Source: an uncultured Rikenellaceae bacterium (lineage in GTDB: Bacteria; Bacteroidota; Bacteroidia; Bacteroidales; Rikenellaceae). Taken from it: DNA of 64,000 bases. The stretch is taken from positions 186,001-250,000 of the forward strand of contig CASEGL010000001.1 in assembly GCA_949287525.1 (NCBI GenBank), written 5' to 3'. The translations under genes and the position numbers were made by a program. Every line of letters starts with the position of its first letter. The first letter of the stretch is position 1. Of this stretch, positions 52,905 through 62,223 are shown piece by piece. The notes under the pieces were generated by a model that was not told the DNA's origin, did no database searches, and was given only the letters and a program-made list of their open reading frames with translations.

Positions 52905-53085
52905 AAATTTATTCAATAACAATTTTAAACTAAATGAAAATATATATTTTTTACAAGATATATGCAAACATTTTATAGTCAGAGTCCTCCAGGAGCTATC
53001 ATAACCCAACATCTGAACAGATGTTAATCAACACACTATTAATATCCAGGACGTTGCCTTCCGACATAACAATGAATTATTTTCT

Positions 53086-54636
53086 TCATTTATGCCGGTC
53101 GGCAATGGCATCGGCGATGCGTTCGCCGTCCATGGCGGCCGAGATGATGCCGCCGGCATAGCCGGCTCCCTCGCCCGACGGATAGAGTCCCTCGACGGCG
53201 GGGTGCATCAGCGTATCGGGATCGCGCGGGATGCGCACGGGCGACGAGGTGCGCGACTCCACACCCAGCACCTGCGCCTCGCGCGTCAGGAAGCCGTGCA
53301 TCCGGCGGCCGAACACGCCGAAGCCCTCGCGCAGTGACTGCGCAATGAATGTCGGCATCCACTCGTCCAGCCGCGACGGAGTCGTGCCGGGCGCATAGGA
53401 AGCGCGCGGCAGGTCGACCGAACGGCGTCCCGCCACAAAGTCGGTGAGCCGCTGGGCGGGCGCCATCTGGCCGCCGCCCCCCTGCCGGCGTGCCGCTTCC
53501 TCCAGGTCGCGGCGGAACTTCAAGCCCGCCAGTTCGCCCCACTCCTCGCGCAGGTAGTCAAAATCGGAAAGGCGCACCTCGGTGACGATGCCCGAATTGG
53601 CCCAGCGCGAATTGCGCCCCGAATCGGACATGCCGTTCACCACACATTCGGCCGGATCGGTCATGGCCGGTACGATCACGCCCCCCGGACACATGCAGAA
53701 CGAATAGACACCCCGTCCGCCCACCTGCGCCACGAGCGAATAGGTTGCCGCGGGCAGGTAGTCGCGCCCGGCACCGTGGTACTGGATCTCGTCGATGAGC
53801 GCCTGCGGGTGTTCGACCCGCACCCCCATTGCAAAGGGTTTGGCCACGATCGGAATGCGCTGACGGTAGAGCATTTCATAGATGTCGTCGGCCGAGTGGC
53901 CCGTAGCCAGCACCACCCGCCGCGCCTCGATGCGCTCGTCGCCGCACACTACGCCCGCTACCGCGCCGTCGCGCACGAGCAACGCCGTCACCCGACGCCC
54001 GAACAGCACCTCGCCGCCGCATGAAGTGATGGTCTTCCGAATGGCCGACATGATGGCCGGCAGCCGGTCGGTACCGATATGGGGATGGGCCTCGTAGAGG
54101 ATTTCGGGCGAGGCGCCGTGGAACACCAGCGTGCGGAGCGCCTTGTTGTAGTCGCCGCGCTTCTTGCTGCGCGTAAAGAGCTTGCCGTCCGAGAAAGTGC
54201 CTGCGCCGCCCTCGCCGAAAGCATAGTTGGAATCGGGGTCGAACGGTCCATTGCGGTTGATGACGGCTACGTCGCGCCGGCGGGTCGCCACGTCGCGCCC
54301 CCGTTCGAGGATCAGCGGGCGCAGTCCCCGCTCGATCAGCCGCAGGGCGCAGAAAAGCCCCGCCGGGCCGCCGCCCACGATGACCACCGTCTCGCGTCCC
54401 GACACGTCGGGATAGTCGAACCGGATCTCCTCGGCGGGCGCCGCCTCATCGACATACAGTTCCAGCGTCAGGTTCACCTTCACCGAACGGCCTCGCGCAT
54501 CGACCGACCGCTTGACCAGCCGCGCCAGGGCGATCTGCTCGACCGACACGCCCAGCCGGCGGGCGGCAATGGCTACATAGGTTGCGGAATCGGCCGCCTG
54601 CTTGGGCGACAGGGTGAGGGTAAGGGTCTGCGGCAT
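53086..54636 (-). CDS. NAD(P)/FAD-dependent dehydrogenase (COG2509-like)
   Basis: A 516-aa flavoprotein. An N-terminal lead domain (1-80) is followed by the dinucleotide motif VIVGGGPAGLFCALRL (GGGPAGL at 88-94) and FAFGEGG-type NYAFGEGGAGTFSDGKL. Two more flavoprotein blocks are VVLATGHSADDIY and the C-terminal GLYPSGEGAGYAGGIISAAMDGERIADAI. This is the family of unassigned FAD-dependent dehydrogenases widespread in Bacteroidetes. A TACCTTTG box on the minus strand (54656-54663), with TTG 22 nt further, lies 20 nt upstream. Redox substrate unknown. Confidence 0.85.
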   Translation of the reverse strand: MPQTLTLTLSPKQAADSATYVAIAARRLGVSVEQIALARLVKRSVDARGRSVKVNLTLELYVDEAAPAEEIRFDYPDVSGRETVVIVGGGPAGLFCALRLIERGLRPLILERGRDVATRRRDVAVINRNGPFDPDSNYAFGEGGAGTFSDGKLFTRSKKRGDYNKALRTLVFHGASPEILYEAHPHIGTDRLPAIMSAIRKTITSCGGEVLFGRRVTALLVRDGAVAGVVCGDERIEARRVVLATGHSADDIYEMLYRQRIPIVAKPFAMGVRVEHPQALIDEIQYHGAGRDYLPAATYSLVAQVGGRGVYSFCMCPGGVIVPAMTDPAECVVNGMSDSGRNSRWANSGIVTEVRLSDFDYLREEWGELAGLKFRRDLEEAARRQGGGGQMAPAQRLTDFVAGRRSVDLPRASYAPGTTPSRLDEWMPTFIAQSLREGFGVFGRRMHGFLTREAQVLGVESRTSSPVRIPRDPDTLMHPAVEGLYPSGEGAGYAGGIISAAMDGERIADAIADRHK

Positions 54637-54858
54637 GGCTTCATAACGTTTTCCGCAAAGGTAACCATTCCGCACGAGAACGCGGCAACGCGCCTCCGCT
54701 TTCCGCCGCCGTTTTGCTGTCCCCTCCCTCATCATCCGCCTTGCGGAGCCTGACCGGCCACCGCATGCCACCGATCCGGATTCCCTGCGCCAAGGCGGAA
54801 AAAGATGCGGGCAATCGCCTTTTTTGCATTACTTTTGCAGGAACGATTCGCACCGATC

Positions 54859-56019
54859 ATGGAACAACTTTCCCAAGCCTACACTCACCTGTGGAACCTC
54901 TGCGGCCCGTGGGGCATCGCCCTGCTGGCGGGCGTCATCCTGCTTTTCCTCATCCAGTGCTGGTACTGGGCCGGCTACTACGGCCGCATCCCCTCCTACC
55001 GCAACGCCACGAGCGACGGCAGCCGCCCGCCCGTATCGGTGGTCCTCGTCGTCCGCGAAGTCGACTACTCCTTCATCGACGAGACGCTGCCACTGCTGCT
55101 CTCGCAGGAGTACGACCGGTTCGAAATCGTCATCACGGAACTCTCCGGCGACGTCGAGTTCGGCGAATCGCTCTCCGTCATTGCCGAACACAACCCGCGC
55201 CTGACCGTTACGCGCATGGTGCGCAACCCGCGCTTCCCGATCAGCGACAAAATGGCCATCAATGTCGCCATCAAGACCGCCCGCTACGACAACATCCTCA
55301 TCACGACGGCCGACTGCCGCCCCGCCTCCCCCCAATGGGTGGCCCGCATGGCGCGCGGCTTCGAGCAGGCCGATCTGGTGATCGGTTACTGCGGCATGGA
55401 GGGCGGCAACCGCTTCGCCGACCGGATGATCCGCTTGGGACGCGTCGGCCACGCCGCCCGCTGGATCGGCGCCGCCATGCACGGCAAACCCTACCGCGGC
55501 ATGATCCAGAACCTCGGCCTGACCAAAGCCATCTATTTCGCCAACAACGGCTTCAACCGGCTCAACATGAATATCGGCATGGACGACCTCTTCGTCCAGA
55601 AGCTGGCCGCCGGAGCCAGAACCGCCACCGTCGTGTCGGCTAATTCGCTGGTAAGGCAGAAGATATGGGGCGGCCTGCGCTGGTGGTACGCCGACCGCCG
55701 GCTGCAGAGCAACACCTTCCGCTTCTACCCGTTGGGGGTTCGGATCCGTGTAGGGCTCGAACTGTGGAGCCGCGCCCTGTTCCTGCCCGCCGTCGTGGCT
55801 GCCGCCGTGCTGCTCCCTCCGGAGATCAAGATCTTCGCGGCGGCGCTGTGGCTCATCCGGCTGCTGCTCGTACTCTTCGAGATGCGGCGCATCACCCTGC
55901 GCCTGTGCGAACGGGGCGTGATGTGCGTCGCTCCGCTGTACGACCTCTGCTCGCCCTACTACGAGGCATGGATGGCGCTTTCGCGCACCCTCAAACGATC
56001 CCCCGGCGTATGGAGATAG
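54859..56019 (+). CDS. Family 2 glycosyltransferase, membrane-bound
   Basis: A 386-aa GT2-like protein with one N-terminal membrane segment (GIALLAGVILLFLIQCWYW) and two near the C-terminus (FLPAVVAAAVLLPP, FAAALWLIRLLLVLF). The catalytic domain has PVSVVLVVREVDYS, ITTADCRPASP in place of a canonical DxD, GMDDLFVQKL as the acid region, and QKIWGGLRWW as a QxxRW-like end. This resembles processive beta-glycan or hopanoid-type GT2 enzymes. The ATG at 54859 lies after a TACTTTTG box (54830-54837). Its stop overlaps the next gene's start by 10 nt. Confidence 0.82.
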   Translation: MEQLSQAYTHLWNLCGPWGIALLAGVILLFLIQCWYWAGYYGRIPSYRNATSDGSRPPVSVVLVVREVDYSFIDETLPLLLSQEYDRFEIVITELSGDVEFGESLSVIAEHNPRLTVTRMVRNPRFPISDKMAINVAIKTARYDNILITTADCRPASPQWVARMARGFEQADLVIGYCGMEGGNRFADRMIRLGRVGHAARWIGAAMHGKPYRGMIQNLGLTKAIYFANNGFNRLNMNIGMDDLFVQKLAAGARTATVVSANSLVRQKIWGGLRWWYADRRLQSNTFRFYPLGVRIRVGLELWSRALFLPAVVAAAVLLPPEIKIFAAALWLIRLLLVLFEMRRITLRLCERGVMCVAPLYDLCSPYYEAWMALSRTLKRSPGVWR

Positions 56020-56594
56020 AAGGCTACCTCATACAGACTGACCAGCAGCTCGTCACGCTGGCCCAAAGCGGCGACTCGGCCGCCTTCGAGATGCTCTTCA
56101 ACCGCTACCGCGACGGCATCCGCAAACTCTACCTCGCCCGCACCGGAGGCAACGGCAACGATGCGGACGACCTGCTGCAGGAGACTTTCATCAAGGTGTT
56201 CCTCAACCTCGACAAATACGACACGGCCTTCACCTTCGGGCAGTGGATCTACACCATCGCCCGCAACACGTTCATCGACTTTGTCCGCCGGCGGCGCGAC
56301 GACCTGTTCATCGACGCCGCCCCGACCGGCAGCACGACCGGTCTCAACTCCGTCTCGCAGGAGGCAACCCCCGAGGAGCGGTTCATCGACCGCCAGCGCG
56401 GCGCCCAGCTGGAGCAGCACCTGGCCAAGATGTCGCCCCGCTACCGCCAGCTGATCGAGCTGCGCTTCTTCCGCGAATACTCCTACGAAGAGATCGCCGC
56501 CGAACTCGGCCTGCCGCTGGGTACGGTCAAGACGCAGATCCACCGCGCACGCGCCCAGCTCTGCGCCCTGATCACCGCCAGCGACATGCTCTGA
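56010..56594 (+). CDS. RNA polymerase sigma factor, sigma-70/ECF type
   Basis: A 194-aa sigma factor. Region 2 is at about 30-95 (MLFNRYRDGIRKLYLARTGG, DLLQETFIKVFLNLDKYD, FTFGQWIYTIARNTFID). Region 4 is at about 140-188 (KMSPRYRQLIELRFFREYSYEEIAAELGLPLGTVKTQIHRARAQL, read in pieces). No region 1.1 or 3 is present. The start ATG overlaps the glycosyltransferase stop by 10 nt, so the two are translationally coupled. No anti-sigma gene is adjacent. Target promoters unknown. Confidence 0.92.
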   Translation: MEIEGYLIQTDQQLVTLAQSGDSAAFEMLFNRYRDGIRKLYLARTGGNGNDADDLLQETFIKVFLNLDKYDTAFTFGQWIYTIARNTFIDFVRRRRDDLFIDAAPTGSTTGLNSVSQEATPEERFIDRQRGAQLEQHLAKMSPRYRQLIELRFFREYSYEEIAAELGLPLGTVKTQIHRARAQLCALITASDML

Positions 56595-56696
56595 CCTTCC
56601 GGCTTCCTCATTGTCCCACGGACGGTTCGGCGGCACGGCCACCGCACACACAACGATCCGCGGCAGCGCCACCGACAGGGACACATTACCGAAAGA

Positions 56697-56739
56697 AACA
56701 AAAAACGACAAGACCCGGATGATCCGAGTCTTGTCGTTT
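56697..56739. terminator. Terminator between the sigma factor and rpsU genes
   Basis: ACGACAAGAC / GTCTTGTCGT stem, extended by flanking A/T pairs, with an inner CGGAT/ATCCG pair. The minus strand continues into TTTTTTG, making it the rpsU terminator; it can also stop the sigma transcript. Confidence 0.85.
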
Positions 56740-56783
56740 GATGTCTGTCTCAATCGGAACGGGAATCCCCGTCCGGCGGACAA

Positions 56784-56978
56784 CTATTCCTCCTCGTTGC
56801 GACGGAGCTGCTCCACGTAGATGGCGTGGATCTTCTGCTCGCGTTTTACGACGGAAGGTTTCGTGAAGTACTGGCGACGACGAAGTTCCTTCAGGACGCC
56901 GGTTCTTTCGTATTTGCGTTTGAATTTCTTGAGAGCGCGCTCGATGTTTTCGCCCTCTTTTACAGGCATGATAATCAT
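56784..56978 (-). CDS. rpsU: 30S ribosomal protein S21
   Basis: A 64-aa basic protein, MIIMPVKEGENIERALKKFK then KYERTGVLKELRRRQYFTKPS. These are the S21 hallmarks. The ATG at 56978 is taken in preference to a longer frame because S21 starts with M-I-x-x-P/VKEGE. S21 takes part in initiation and mRNA anti-SD contacts. It lies between the sigma-factor gene and a broken helix-hairpin-helix gene. Confidence 0.96.
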   Translation of the reverse strand: MIIMPVKEGENIERALKKFKRKYERTGVLKELRRRQYFTKPSVVKREQKIHAIYVEQLRRNEEE

Positions 56979-57055
56979 AGTTGTACTATTTTTTTGATTT
57001 GAAATTCGGTTGTTTCGGTCTCCGGCCGCTTCACCGGAACGCAGCTCCGCACCCG

Positions 57056-58255
57056 TCAATTTTCGCGAGGTGCAGTGCCGAAATGAAGATACGGGGCCAG
57101 TCTGGCGGCCTCCTGTGTCGTTACCGTATGGTCTTCGATCATATCCTCAATCGTACTCCAACCTCCTTTCAATTGCCTGTTGCGCAGAGTTTTCCGCAGG
57201 GTTCGCGGGGCGATGTACGGATGTTCCGCAACAGCGTTCGGAGTCGCAAAGTTAATATCAATTTTTCGGATTTTGCAACTGTCCGCCCAAATTTGTTCGC
57301 GCATCCGCTCCCAGTTCCGCTCGGTCACGATGCCGGTTTCGAGCAGCTGCGCCGGATCATGGAACCCGCCCAGCCGTTCACGGTAGGCGATCACCGCCGC
57401 TGCCGTGGCCGGACCGATGCCCGGCACCCCGTCGAGCGCCGCCGAATCGGCGCTGTTCAGTTCGAGCGGAACGGCCGAACGCCCCGCAGCGGCCTTCCTC
57501 TCCCCGGCCGGCTCTCCGGCCGGTTGCGCAATGACAATCCGGTCGCGCAGACGGGCAAACATGGCCTCGGAGACCACATACGACTCGGCAAAATCCCCGG
57601 CCGTGCGGAACCCTCCGCGCGCCTACCGGAAACGGATGATCGCCTCCGCCTGACGGGGCGAAAAGCCGAGCGCCACGAATCCCGCCGCATCCAGCGCATT
57701 GGGATCGAACGGCGCAGCAGCCGTATCGGCCGGCTGCATGGTCCCCTCCGGCAGCCGTTCCGGGGTGGCGGACACCTCCTCATGCCGCTTCGGGCGCAGG
57801 CGGTAGGCCTCGCCGATGACGATATAAGGCTTCAGCCGGGCATACATCGAATCGGTCACGCCGTAACACAGTGCAAAATCCTCCGGCACGGCAAACACCT
57901 TGCCGGCCGACCGGTACTTCACGATGCCGACCGCCGTGCGCTTCGGCACGCCCAGCCGGCGCAGCTCCTCGTAAGTCACCTCGTTGGGATCGAAGGGAAA
58001 GAGCCGCAGGGTATCCGTGCCGACCGCTGTCCGCTCCGCCGCCCCACCGGCCGTTTCGGCGGCCAGCCGGTCGCCGATCAGCTGCGCGCTCCCGTCCTGC
58101 CGGGGCGACACCGTCTCGGCTGCCAGCCATCCCAGCAACGCCAGCAGGGGCAGCAGCAACAGCACGCCCCGCCGTTCGCTCGCCGTGAATCGCCAGCGGC
58201 GCCGGCTGCCGGACGATGCCGGCCTCCTCTCCTCAATCCTTTTCCCGCGTCCCAT
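57056..58255 (-). pseudogene. Helix-hairpin-helix (ComEA-like) protein interrupted by an in-frame TAG
   Basis: Two stretches in one reading frame, 58255-57623 and from 57622 down to 57056, are separated only by TAG at 57623-57625. Together they would give about 398 residues. The first part (210 aa) has a basic N-terminus, one membrane segment (VLLLLPLLALLGWLAAETV) and helix-hairpin-helix modules (LFPFDPNEVTYEELRRLGVP, FDPNALDAAGFVALGFSPRQ). The second continues as ARGGFRTAGDFAES and has LNSADSAALDGVPGIGPATA and a further copy of the module. The text 'IIRFR-stop-ARGGF' falls exactly where ComEA-type proteins read Y/FR...GGF, so the stop is a single-codon break, not a gene end. Confidence 0.8.
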
Positions 58256-58276
58256 GCCCGCCGTTCCGTTTCAGAT

Positions 58277-60109
58277 TCACACCTCCGCCCGATCGGAATG
58301 CAGCAGCCTCCGGTAGCGCAGCGAAGGCGAGGGCATCGGATCGCCGAGGCCGTACTCACTCCACCGCATATCGACCTTGCATATGGTCGCATCGTCCGAT
58401 ACGACAACGTTCGGGAAACGGGTCGGAAAGCCGTCGCGTCCGGGCAGTTTGGTCCGGGCATCGACCGTCAGCACCCCATCGCGGAAGGAGACGTCGCGTC
58501 CCGCATCGGTATTGCCCGCCGCCAGCCACAACAGCTCCTCGCCCGACAATCCTGCCGCGGCACGGTCGAACAGCACGAAAACCTTCGGCCGCAGCGCATT
58601 ATGGGTCATAAATTCCGCCACGGACACCTCCCTGTCGGGATCGGCAAACCCTACGGCGACACCCCATTCGGCCAGCCAGTCGAGGCTCCACGCCTCGATG
58701 CCGCCCGCCGCCAGCACCCGTTCGGGAACGCTGCACAGCGGAACGTCGGGCGTGCTGCCGGTCAGGTCGAAGGCAAGCTTGCCCCCGTAGCCGGTCACGG
58801 CCGCCGCATGATCGAGGACATCGAGCACTCCCTCGCCGCGAATGAGCGCACGGGAGAGGTCCGTATTGCGCCACAGCCCCGCCACCGTGTGCGGATCGCG
58901 CGGATCGGCGCCTGCCGGAATCATGACCAGATATTTGTTGAACGTCATCTGCCCTGCGCCCCACAGCGCCGACACCGCCTGCCGGACATGACCCGGATAG
59001 CGCGGGGCGAAACCCGCCACGGCAATGTTGTGCGCCACACCCGCCGCCGGCATGTAGAGGTCGGTCAGGTCGGGCTGCACGGCCATGCGCATCGGAGCGA
59101 GGAAAATCGTCTCGGTCGCCCTGGCGATATACAGATCCTCCTGGGGTGGAATGCCCACCACCGTGGCCGGCCACACGGCTTCGCGCCGGTGGGTGATGGC
59201 CGTGACATGGAACAGCGGATAGCGGTCCTCCAGCGAGTAGAATCCCGTATGGTCGCCGAACGGCCCCTCCATGACCTTGGCCTCGACGGGATCGACATAC
59301 CCCTCGATGACGAAGTCGCAGTCGTCCGGCACCCACAGCCCGTTGGTCAGACAGCGCACCAGCCGCACCGGGTGCCGCCGCAGGAAACCGGCCAGCAGAT
59401 ACTCGTCTATGCCGTCGGGCAGCGGCGCCGTCGCCGCATAGGTATAGACCGGATCGCCGCCCAGACAGACGCTCACCGGCATCCGGCGTCCCGCCCTCCG
59501 ATAGGCCTCATAGTGGCGCGCACCGGTCTTGTGCATGTGCCAGTGCATGCCCGTCGTGCGGCCGTCAAAGAGTTGCATGCGGTACATGCCCACATTGGGG
59601 ATGCCCGTGTCGGGATCGACCGTATGCACCATCGGCAGGGTCACGAAGCGCCCGCCGTCGCACGGCCAGCACTGCAGGACGGGCAGCCGGTTCAGATCGG
59701 CCTCCCCCTCCAGCCACACCTCCTGCTGGCAGGCTCCGCGCCCGCGCACCCGCTTCGGAAACCAGCGCGAGGCCCGTCCCAGCAGCGGCAGGGCGCCGAG
59801 CTTCTCGCCCAGCGTCCCCTTTGGCGCAGTCATCTCGCGCAGCAGCTCCCCGATCGAATCGGCGATGTCGCCCAGCCGATCGACGCCCAGCGCCATGGCC
59901 ATGCGGCGGTCGGAACCGAACAGGTTCATCAGCACGGGAAATTCCGTTCCCGTCTGCTCGAACAGCACCGCCTTGCCGCCATCCGGACTCTTGGCCATGC
60001 GGTCGGCGATTTCGGCCATCTCCAGCACCGGATCCACGCGGGTCGCCACCCGCACCAGCTCGCCCTCGCGTTCGAGCCGCTCGATATATTCTTTCAGACT
60101 TGCGTACAT
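58277..60109 (-). CDS. UbiD-family decarboxylase (menaquinone biosynthesis type)
   Basis: A 610-aa member of the UbiD family, which uses prenylated FMN to decarboxylate aromatic acids. The core blocks MYRMQLFDGRTTGMHWHMHK, EGYVDPVEAKVMEGPFGDHTGFYS (acidic catalytic region E-x-D) and HNIAVAGFAPRYPGHVRQ are intact. The protein is longer than E. coli UbiD (~500 aa) and like the Bacteroidetes forms linked to menaquinone synthesis. With mqnE in the same window, a role in the futalosine branch is plausible. A TATCTTTG box on the minus strand (60138-60145) is 28 nt upstream of the ATG. The prenyl-FMN-making UbiX is not in this window. Confidence 0.85.
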   Translation of the reverse strand: MYASLKEYIERLEREGELVRVATRVDPVLEMAEIADRMAKSPDGGKAVLFEQTGTEFPVLMNLFGSDRRMAMALGVDRLGDIADSIGELLREMTAPKGTLGEKLGALPLLGRASRWFPKRVRGRGACQQEVWLEGEADLNRLPVLQCWPCDGGRFVTLPMVHTVDPDTGIPNVGMYRMQLFDGRTTGMHWHMHKTGARHYEAYRRAGRRMPVSVCLGGDPVYTYAATAPLPDGIDEYLLAGFLRRHPVRLVRCLTNGLWVPDDCDFVIEGYVDPVEAKVMEGPFGDHTGFYSLEDRYPLFHVTAITHRREAVWPATVVGIPPQEDLYIARATETIFLAPMRMAVQPDLTDLYMPAAGVAHNIAVAGFAPRYPGHVRQAVSALWGAGQMTFNKYLVMIPAGADPRDPHTVAGLWRNTDLSRALIRGEGVLDVLDHAAAVTGYGGKLAFDLTGSTPDVPLCSVPERVLAAGGIEAWSLDWLAEWGVAVGFADPDREVSVAEFMTHNALRPKVFVLFDRAAAGLSGEELLWLAAGNTDAGRDVSFRDGVLTVDARTKLPGRDGFPTRFPNVVVSDDATICKVDMRWSEYGLGDPMPSPSLRYRRLLHSDRAEV

Positions 60110-60137
60110 GGTTTTCGCAATTATTTCCGTATCTTGA

Positions 60138-60145
60138 CAAAGATA
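60138..60145 (-). promoter_or_regulatory. -7 box of the UbiD-family gene
   Basis: TATCTTTG on the minus strand, 28 nt before the ATG at 60109. No -33 match found. Confidence 0.6.
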
Positions 60146-60294
60146 GGCATTGACAGGCGAATTCCGGCTTTTCCGCCCCCGCGAAAAAACGCCGCACGAC
60201 CCGCAGCGACAGCCGGAAAGGCTCCGCGCGGCTATCGAATTGTGAACCGAATAACAAAATCGGTGCGAAACCGCCGCCCTTATCGAAAAATTCG

Positions 60295-60302
60295 TAACTT
60301 TG
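60295..60302 (+). promoter_or_regulatory. -7 box upstream of mutA
   Basis: TAACTTTG 58 nt before the mutA ATG. No -33 match; no cobalamin-riboswitch consensus was recognised in the leader. Confidence 0.55.
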
Positions 60303-60360
60303 TTTGTTGATACGGACATACGACAACACAACAACATACATACCAACTATTTTCAAAGTT

Positions 60361-62208
60361 ATGGCAAACAACAAGGAAGAGAAGCTCTTCACCGAATTCC
60401 CCCCCGTCTCGACGGAACAGTGGGAAGAGGTGATCATGGCTGACCTCAAAGGGGCCGACTACCAGAAAAAATTAGTCTGGAGAACCTCCGAGGGCTTCAA
60501 CGTTCGCCCCTACTACCGGGCGGAAGACCTCAAGGGCATCCAGTATCTCGGCAAGAAGAGCGGCGAATTCCCCTACGTGAGGGGTAACCGCTGCCACAAC
60601 CGCTGGCGCATCCACGAGACCATCGCCGTCAAAGAGGTGAAAGCCGCCAACGCGTTCGCCCTCCGCGCCATCGAGGCGGGTGCCGAGTCGATCGGATTCG
60701 ACCTGTCGGAGAAACTCTCCGCACAGCAGGTGGCCGACCTGATGGCCGGAATCGACTTGAACGCCACGGAACTGGCATTCAGCGGCATGCCCGACGCCGA
60801 GCTGCCCGCAAAGGTGCTGGCCGTAGCCGAAGCCAAGAAAGCCGATCCCGACAAGTTCCGCGTCTTCTTCGGTTTTGACCCGATCATCCGCCAGCTCTCG
60901 CTCAAAGGCGCCTTTTGCAACGGCGATGCCGGCCAGGCATGCTTCAAGACCATCGCCGACATGGTGAAAACCTGCCACACGGCATGGCCCAAGGCCAAAT
61001 TCATCTCCGTCGGCGGCGAGACGTTCCAGAACAGCGGTTCGACCATCGTACAGGAACTCGCCTTCACGCTCGCCGCAGGCCACGAATATGTTGCCGGTCT
61101 CATGGAGGCCGGACTGAGCGCCGAGGAGGCCGCACGCACCATCCGTTTCTCGATGGGCGTCAGCTCCAACTACTTCATGGAGATGGCCAAATTCCGCGCC
61201 GGCCGCATGCTGTGGGCCAACATCATGAACGCCTACACGGACGGCTGCGTCCGCAAGATGTTCACCCATGCCGTAACCACGACGTGGAACATCACCGCAT
61301 ACGACCCCTACGTGAACATGCTCCGCGGCACGACCGAGGCCATGAGCGCATCGCTCGCCGGCGTACACTCGCTGGAGGTGATGCCGTTCGACATGGCCTA
61401 CGAGGCGCCGACCGACTTCTCGTCGCGCATCGCCCGCAACGTGCAGCTGCTGCTCAAGAACGAGTCGCACTTCGACAACGTGGTCGATCCGGCCGGTGGC
61501 TCGTACTACATCGAAAACCTGACGGCCAGCATCGCCGAACAGGCCTGGAAACTCTTCAAGGAGGTTGAGGATCGGGGCGGTTACATCGCTGCCTTCCGCG
61601 AAGGCTTCATCCCCGACGCGGTGAAGGCCGCTGCCGAGGCGAAAGACAACGCCGTCGCCATGCGCCGCATCGTCCTGCTGGGTACCAACCAGTTCCCGAA
61701 CTTCAACGAGACGGCCGACAAGGCAATCAACGAGCAGACCGTAACGCCCGCCGCCTGCGAGGGCAAGGTGCTGCTCCCCTACCGCGGCGGCATGGCCTTC
61801 GAGCAGCTCCGCCTGAAGGTGGATCGCAGCGGCAAGACCCCGCGCGCCTTCATGCTCACCTGCGGCACGCTGTCGATGGCCCGCGCCCGTTCGCAGTTCG
61901 CCTGCAACTTCTTCGCCTGCGCCGGCATCCGCATGATGGACAACACCTTCTTCCACTCGGTTGAGGAGGGCGCCGAAGCCGCCCTGAAATCGGGCGCCGA
62001 GATCGTAGTGATCTGCGCGGCCGACGACGACTACGCAACCCTCGCTCCGAAAGCCAAGGAGCTGCTGGGCGACAAGGCCATCTTCGTGGTAGCCGGAGCG
62101 CCCGCTTCGCAGCCCGAACTCGAGGCACAGGGCATCACCCGCTACATCAGCGTCCGGAGCAACGTGCTGGAGACCCTGAAAGGTTACGTCAAAGAACTCG
62201 GAATCTAA
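60361..62208 (+). CDS. mutA: Methylmalonyl-CoA mutase small subunit
   Basis: A 615-aa MutA, the non-catalytic partner of the heterodimeric mutase that interconverts succinyl-CoA and methylmalonyl-CoA on the way to propionate. The TIM-barrel-like core (to about 470) has TRMGVSSNYFMEMAKFRAGR-type sequence and DPAGGSYYIENLTASIA. The C-terminal cobalamin-fold domain (about 475-615) lacks the DxHxxG motif, as in known MutA. The ATG at 60361 is chosen because homologues start near MANNKEEKL; an upstream extension is possible. mutB follows after 15 nt. Confidence 0.95.
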   Translation: MANNKEEKLFTEFPPVSTEQWEEVIMADLKGADYQKKLVWRTSEGFNVRPYYRAEDLKGIQYLGKKSGEFPYVRGNRCHNRWRIHETIAVKEVKAANAFALRAIEAGAESIGFDLSEKLSAQQVADLMAGIDLNATELAFSGMPDAELPAKVLAVAEAKKADPDKFRVFFGFDPIIRQLSLKGAFCNGDAGQACFKTIADMVKTCHTAWPKAKFISVGGETFQNSGSTIVQELAFTLAAGHEYVAGLMEAGLSAEEAARTIRFSMGVSSNYFMEMAKFRAGRMLWANIMNAYTDGCVRKMFTHAVTTTWNITAYDPYVNMLRGTTEAMSASLAGVHSLEVMPFDMAYEAPTDFSSRIARNVQLLLKNESHFDNVVDPAGGSYYIENLTASIAEQAWKLFKEVEDRGGYIAAFREGFIPDAVKAAAEAKDNAVAMRRIVLLGTNQFPNFNETADKAINEQTVTPAACEGKVLLPYRGGMAFEQLRLKVDRSGKTPRAFMLTCGTLSMARARSQFACNFFACAGIRMMDNTFFHSVEEGAEAALKSGAEIVVICAADDDYATLAPKAKELLGDKAIFVVAGAPASQPELEAQGITRYISVRSNVLETLKGYVKELGI

Positions 62209-62223
62209 AGAGCAACAACAACG

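Noticed and set aside
56981..60310. 1109-aa plus-strand open frame
   Set aside because: Runs opposite rpsU, the helix-hairpin-helix gene and the UbiD gene; rich in Arg/Pro/His with no domain, so an artefact of GC skew.
60242..60360. Cobalamin riboswitch upstream of the B12-dependent mutase
   Set aside because: The leader is short and lacks any recognisable B12-box; mutase genes use B12 but are usually not riboswitch-controlled.
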